Origin: DATHXC01 sp035459965
Lineage (GTDB): Bacteria; Pseudomonadota; Gammaproteobacteria; Burkholderiales; Methylophilaceae
Length of the DNA stretch: 64,000 bases
Direction of reading: 5' to 3'
Assembly (NCBI GenBank): GCA_035459965.1
Contig: DATHXC010000005.1
Location: 215,131 to 279,130, forward strand
Below are positions 62,704-64,000 of this stretch, one piece after another (the stretch's first letter is position 1; each line of letters opens with the position of its first letter). A model generated the notes under the pieces. The model was not told where the DNA came from and ran no database searches. It saw only the letters and a program-made list of their open reading frames with translations. Position numbers and translations under genes: made by a program.

Positions 62704-64000
62704 TTAAAACTCTTCCCACTCCGCATCATTGGTACCAGTTTTGGCGCTCGCAGCTTGTGGTTTAGAAACTGGGCTGACTAAAGCGGGTTTCCTTGCGGTG
62801 ATATGTTGATGTGTTGCTCGACTAATGGGCTTAGATTGATTCGTAGTAGTGCCACTGAGTCTGTAGTTACTTACAGACTCCAAGAGATTTACAGCCTGCT
62901 CTACCAGCGACTCAGATGCAGCCGCAGCCTCTTCCACTAGCGCTGCATTTTGTTGGGTCACTTCATCCATCTGCGTGATGGCATTATTGACCTGATCAAT
63001 ACCAGTGCTTTGTTCTACAGACGCAGCAGTGATTTCACCCATAATATCAGTCACACGCTGTACTGATGACACAATCTCTTCCATCGTTTTTCCAGCATCT
63101 TCCACCAGTTTGCTGCCATCCTGCACTTTAGAAACTGAATCGGCAATCAGCTGTTTGATCTCCTTGGCGGCTCCGGCAGAGCGCTGTGCCAGATTACGTA
63201 CTTCGGCTGCTACTACTGCAAAACCACGCCCCTGTTCACCTGCACGCGCCGCTTCAACTGCTGCATTCAGGGCCAAGATATTAGTCTGGAAGGCAATGCC
63301 ATCAATGACTGAAATAATGTCTTCTATCTTGCGCGAGCTACTATTAATATCACTCATAGTAGTTATAACCTGTTGCACCACATTCCCGCCCTTAACAGCC
63401 ACACTGGAGGCTGCACCTGCAAGTTGATTTGCTTGCTTGGCATTTTCAGCGTTCTGTTTGACGGTACTGGCCAGCTCTTCCATGCTGGATGCAGTTTCTT
63501 CCAGTGAAGAAGCCTGTTGCTCCGTGCGACTAGACAAATCATTATTACCTGTAGAGATTTCGGTGGCAGCAGTGTTAATTGTTTCACCAGCTTCCCTTAC
63601 ATGCATGATGACATCGGCCATTTTGTCGATAAGCGAATTGACTCCTTCACATAGAGCAGCGATTTGGTCCTCTTTACCATCCATTGGGATACGTTGGATT
63701 AAATCACCATTTTGGGCGGCCATTACTGCTGCTTGCGTTTGCTCAACGGCATGGGATAAATCTTCTCTCACTTTTACCTGAGCAGTGATGTCGCTTGCAT
63801 ACTTAACCACTTTGAATGGCTTGCCATTTAAATCAAAAATAGGATTGTAGGTGGCTCGTAGCCAGATTTCCTTACCGCCCTTGCCTATCCGCTTGTATTG
63901 CCCTGCGTCAAACTCGCCACGGCCCAGCTTTTCCCAGAACGCTTTATATTCAGCACTGCTACGATAGGCAGGTTCAACAAAAATACTGTGATGCTGACCA
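62704..64000 (-). CDS. PAS-domain methyl-accepting chemotaxis protein (partial, 5' end outside)
   Basis: At least 431 residues; the frame is open to the window edge. The visible N-terminal part is the end of a PAS domain (YKRIGKGGKEIWLRATYNPI, DLNGKPFKVVKYASDIT), the redox or energy sensor type seen in Aer-like receptors. A HAMP-like linker (MAAQNGDLIQRIPMDGKEDQ) and a signalling domain with IISVIDGIAFQTNILALNAA follow. It ends NDAEWEEF, a CheR/CheB tether like that of the neighbour. No membrane helix is in the visible part. Confidence 0.93.
   Translation of the reverse strand, partial: GQHHSIFVEPAYRSSAEYKAFWEKLGRGEFDAGQYKRIGKGGKEIWLRATYNPIFDLNGKPFKVVKYASDITAQVKVREDLSHAVEQTQAAVMAAQNGDLIQRIPMDGKEDQIAALCEGVNSLIDKMADVIMHVREAGETINTAATEISTGNNDLSSRTEQQASSLEETASSMEELASTVKQNAENAKQANQLAGAASSVAVKGGNVVQQVITTMSDINSSSRKIEDIISVIDGIAFQTNILALNAAVEAARAGEQGRGFAVVAAEVRNLAQRSAGAAKEIKQLIADSVSKVQDGSKLVEDAGKTMEEIVSSVQRVTDIMGEITAASVEQSTGIDQVNNAITQMDEVTQQNAALVEEAAAASESLVEQAVNLLESVSNYRLSGTTTNQSKPISRATHQHITARKPALVSPVSKPQAASAKTGTNDAEWEEF

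Overview
The window looks like chromosomal DNA of a methylotrophic betaproteobacterium, most likely Methylophilaceae (Methylotenera/Methylophilus-like). The main evidence is a complete mxaRSACKL cluster (methanol dehydrogenase maturation) with no mxaF/mxaI next to it, together with betaproteobacterial housekeeping order (alaA-hom-thrC, pyrG-kdsA-eno-ftsB, glyA-nrdR-ribD) and FabA/FabB unsaturated fatty acid synthesis. No phage, insertion sequence with transposase, CRISPR array or rRNA was seen. One tRNA (Lys, CTT) is present. The genus is an inference.

Layout: 1-2091 is the end of a GlrK/QseE-like kinase, a QseG-like lipoprotein and the sigma54 activator GlrR. 2291-3054 holds a secreted EF-hand protein and a small membrane protein behind a sigma54 promoter. 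3.1-8.4 kb is amino acid and dTMP synthesis (thyA, thrC, hom, alaA). 8.5-10.7 kb has an Mth938-fold protein and fabB-fabA. 10.9-16.5 kb is mxaRSACKL. 16.5-24 kb has ygfX, ygfZ, a diguanylate cyclase, ftsB, eno, kdsA and pyrG. 24-28 kb has an FHA membrane protein paired with a secreted serine protease, then a PAS-GGDEF protein. 28-30 kb is a methylthioribose-phosphate salvage pair (aldolase + mtnA). 30-34.5 kb is tatD-ribD-nrdR-glyA. 34.6-34.9 kb holds a probable sigma54-driven small RNA. 35-42 kb is sugar phosphate metabolism (two phosphohexomutases, a divergent GAPDH-like enzyme), a second EF-hand protein, a MITE-like repeat and the tRNA. 42-48 kb is an accessory stretch of small stress-type proteins with a third EF-hand protein. 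48-52.2 kb is an AcoR/aldehyde dehydrogenase/DUF779 module. 52.2-64 kb is chemotaxis (cheZ, Y, B, D, R and three chemoreceptors, the last cut by the window end).

The unifying theme I find is sigma54 control. The GlrR gene at the left end is followed by a palindrome TGTC-N10-GACA, the site recognised by enterobacterial GlrR, and a perfect -24/-12 promoter ahead of an EF-hand gene. The same pair (perfect TGTC-N10-GACA, then a -24/-12 element) sits ahead of another secreted EF-hand gene 45 kb away, at a distance differing by one helical turn. A third sigma54 promoter, with a 36-bp dyad and a perfect IHF consensus, reads into a short intergenic transcript ending in a strong terminator (candidate small RNA). 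A fourth, weaker one lies between acoR and exaC beside a 46-bp inverted repeat. A perfect sigma28 (FliA) promoter precedes cheY-cheZ.
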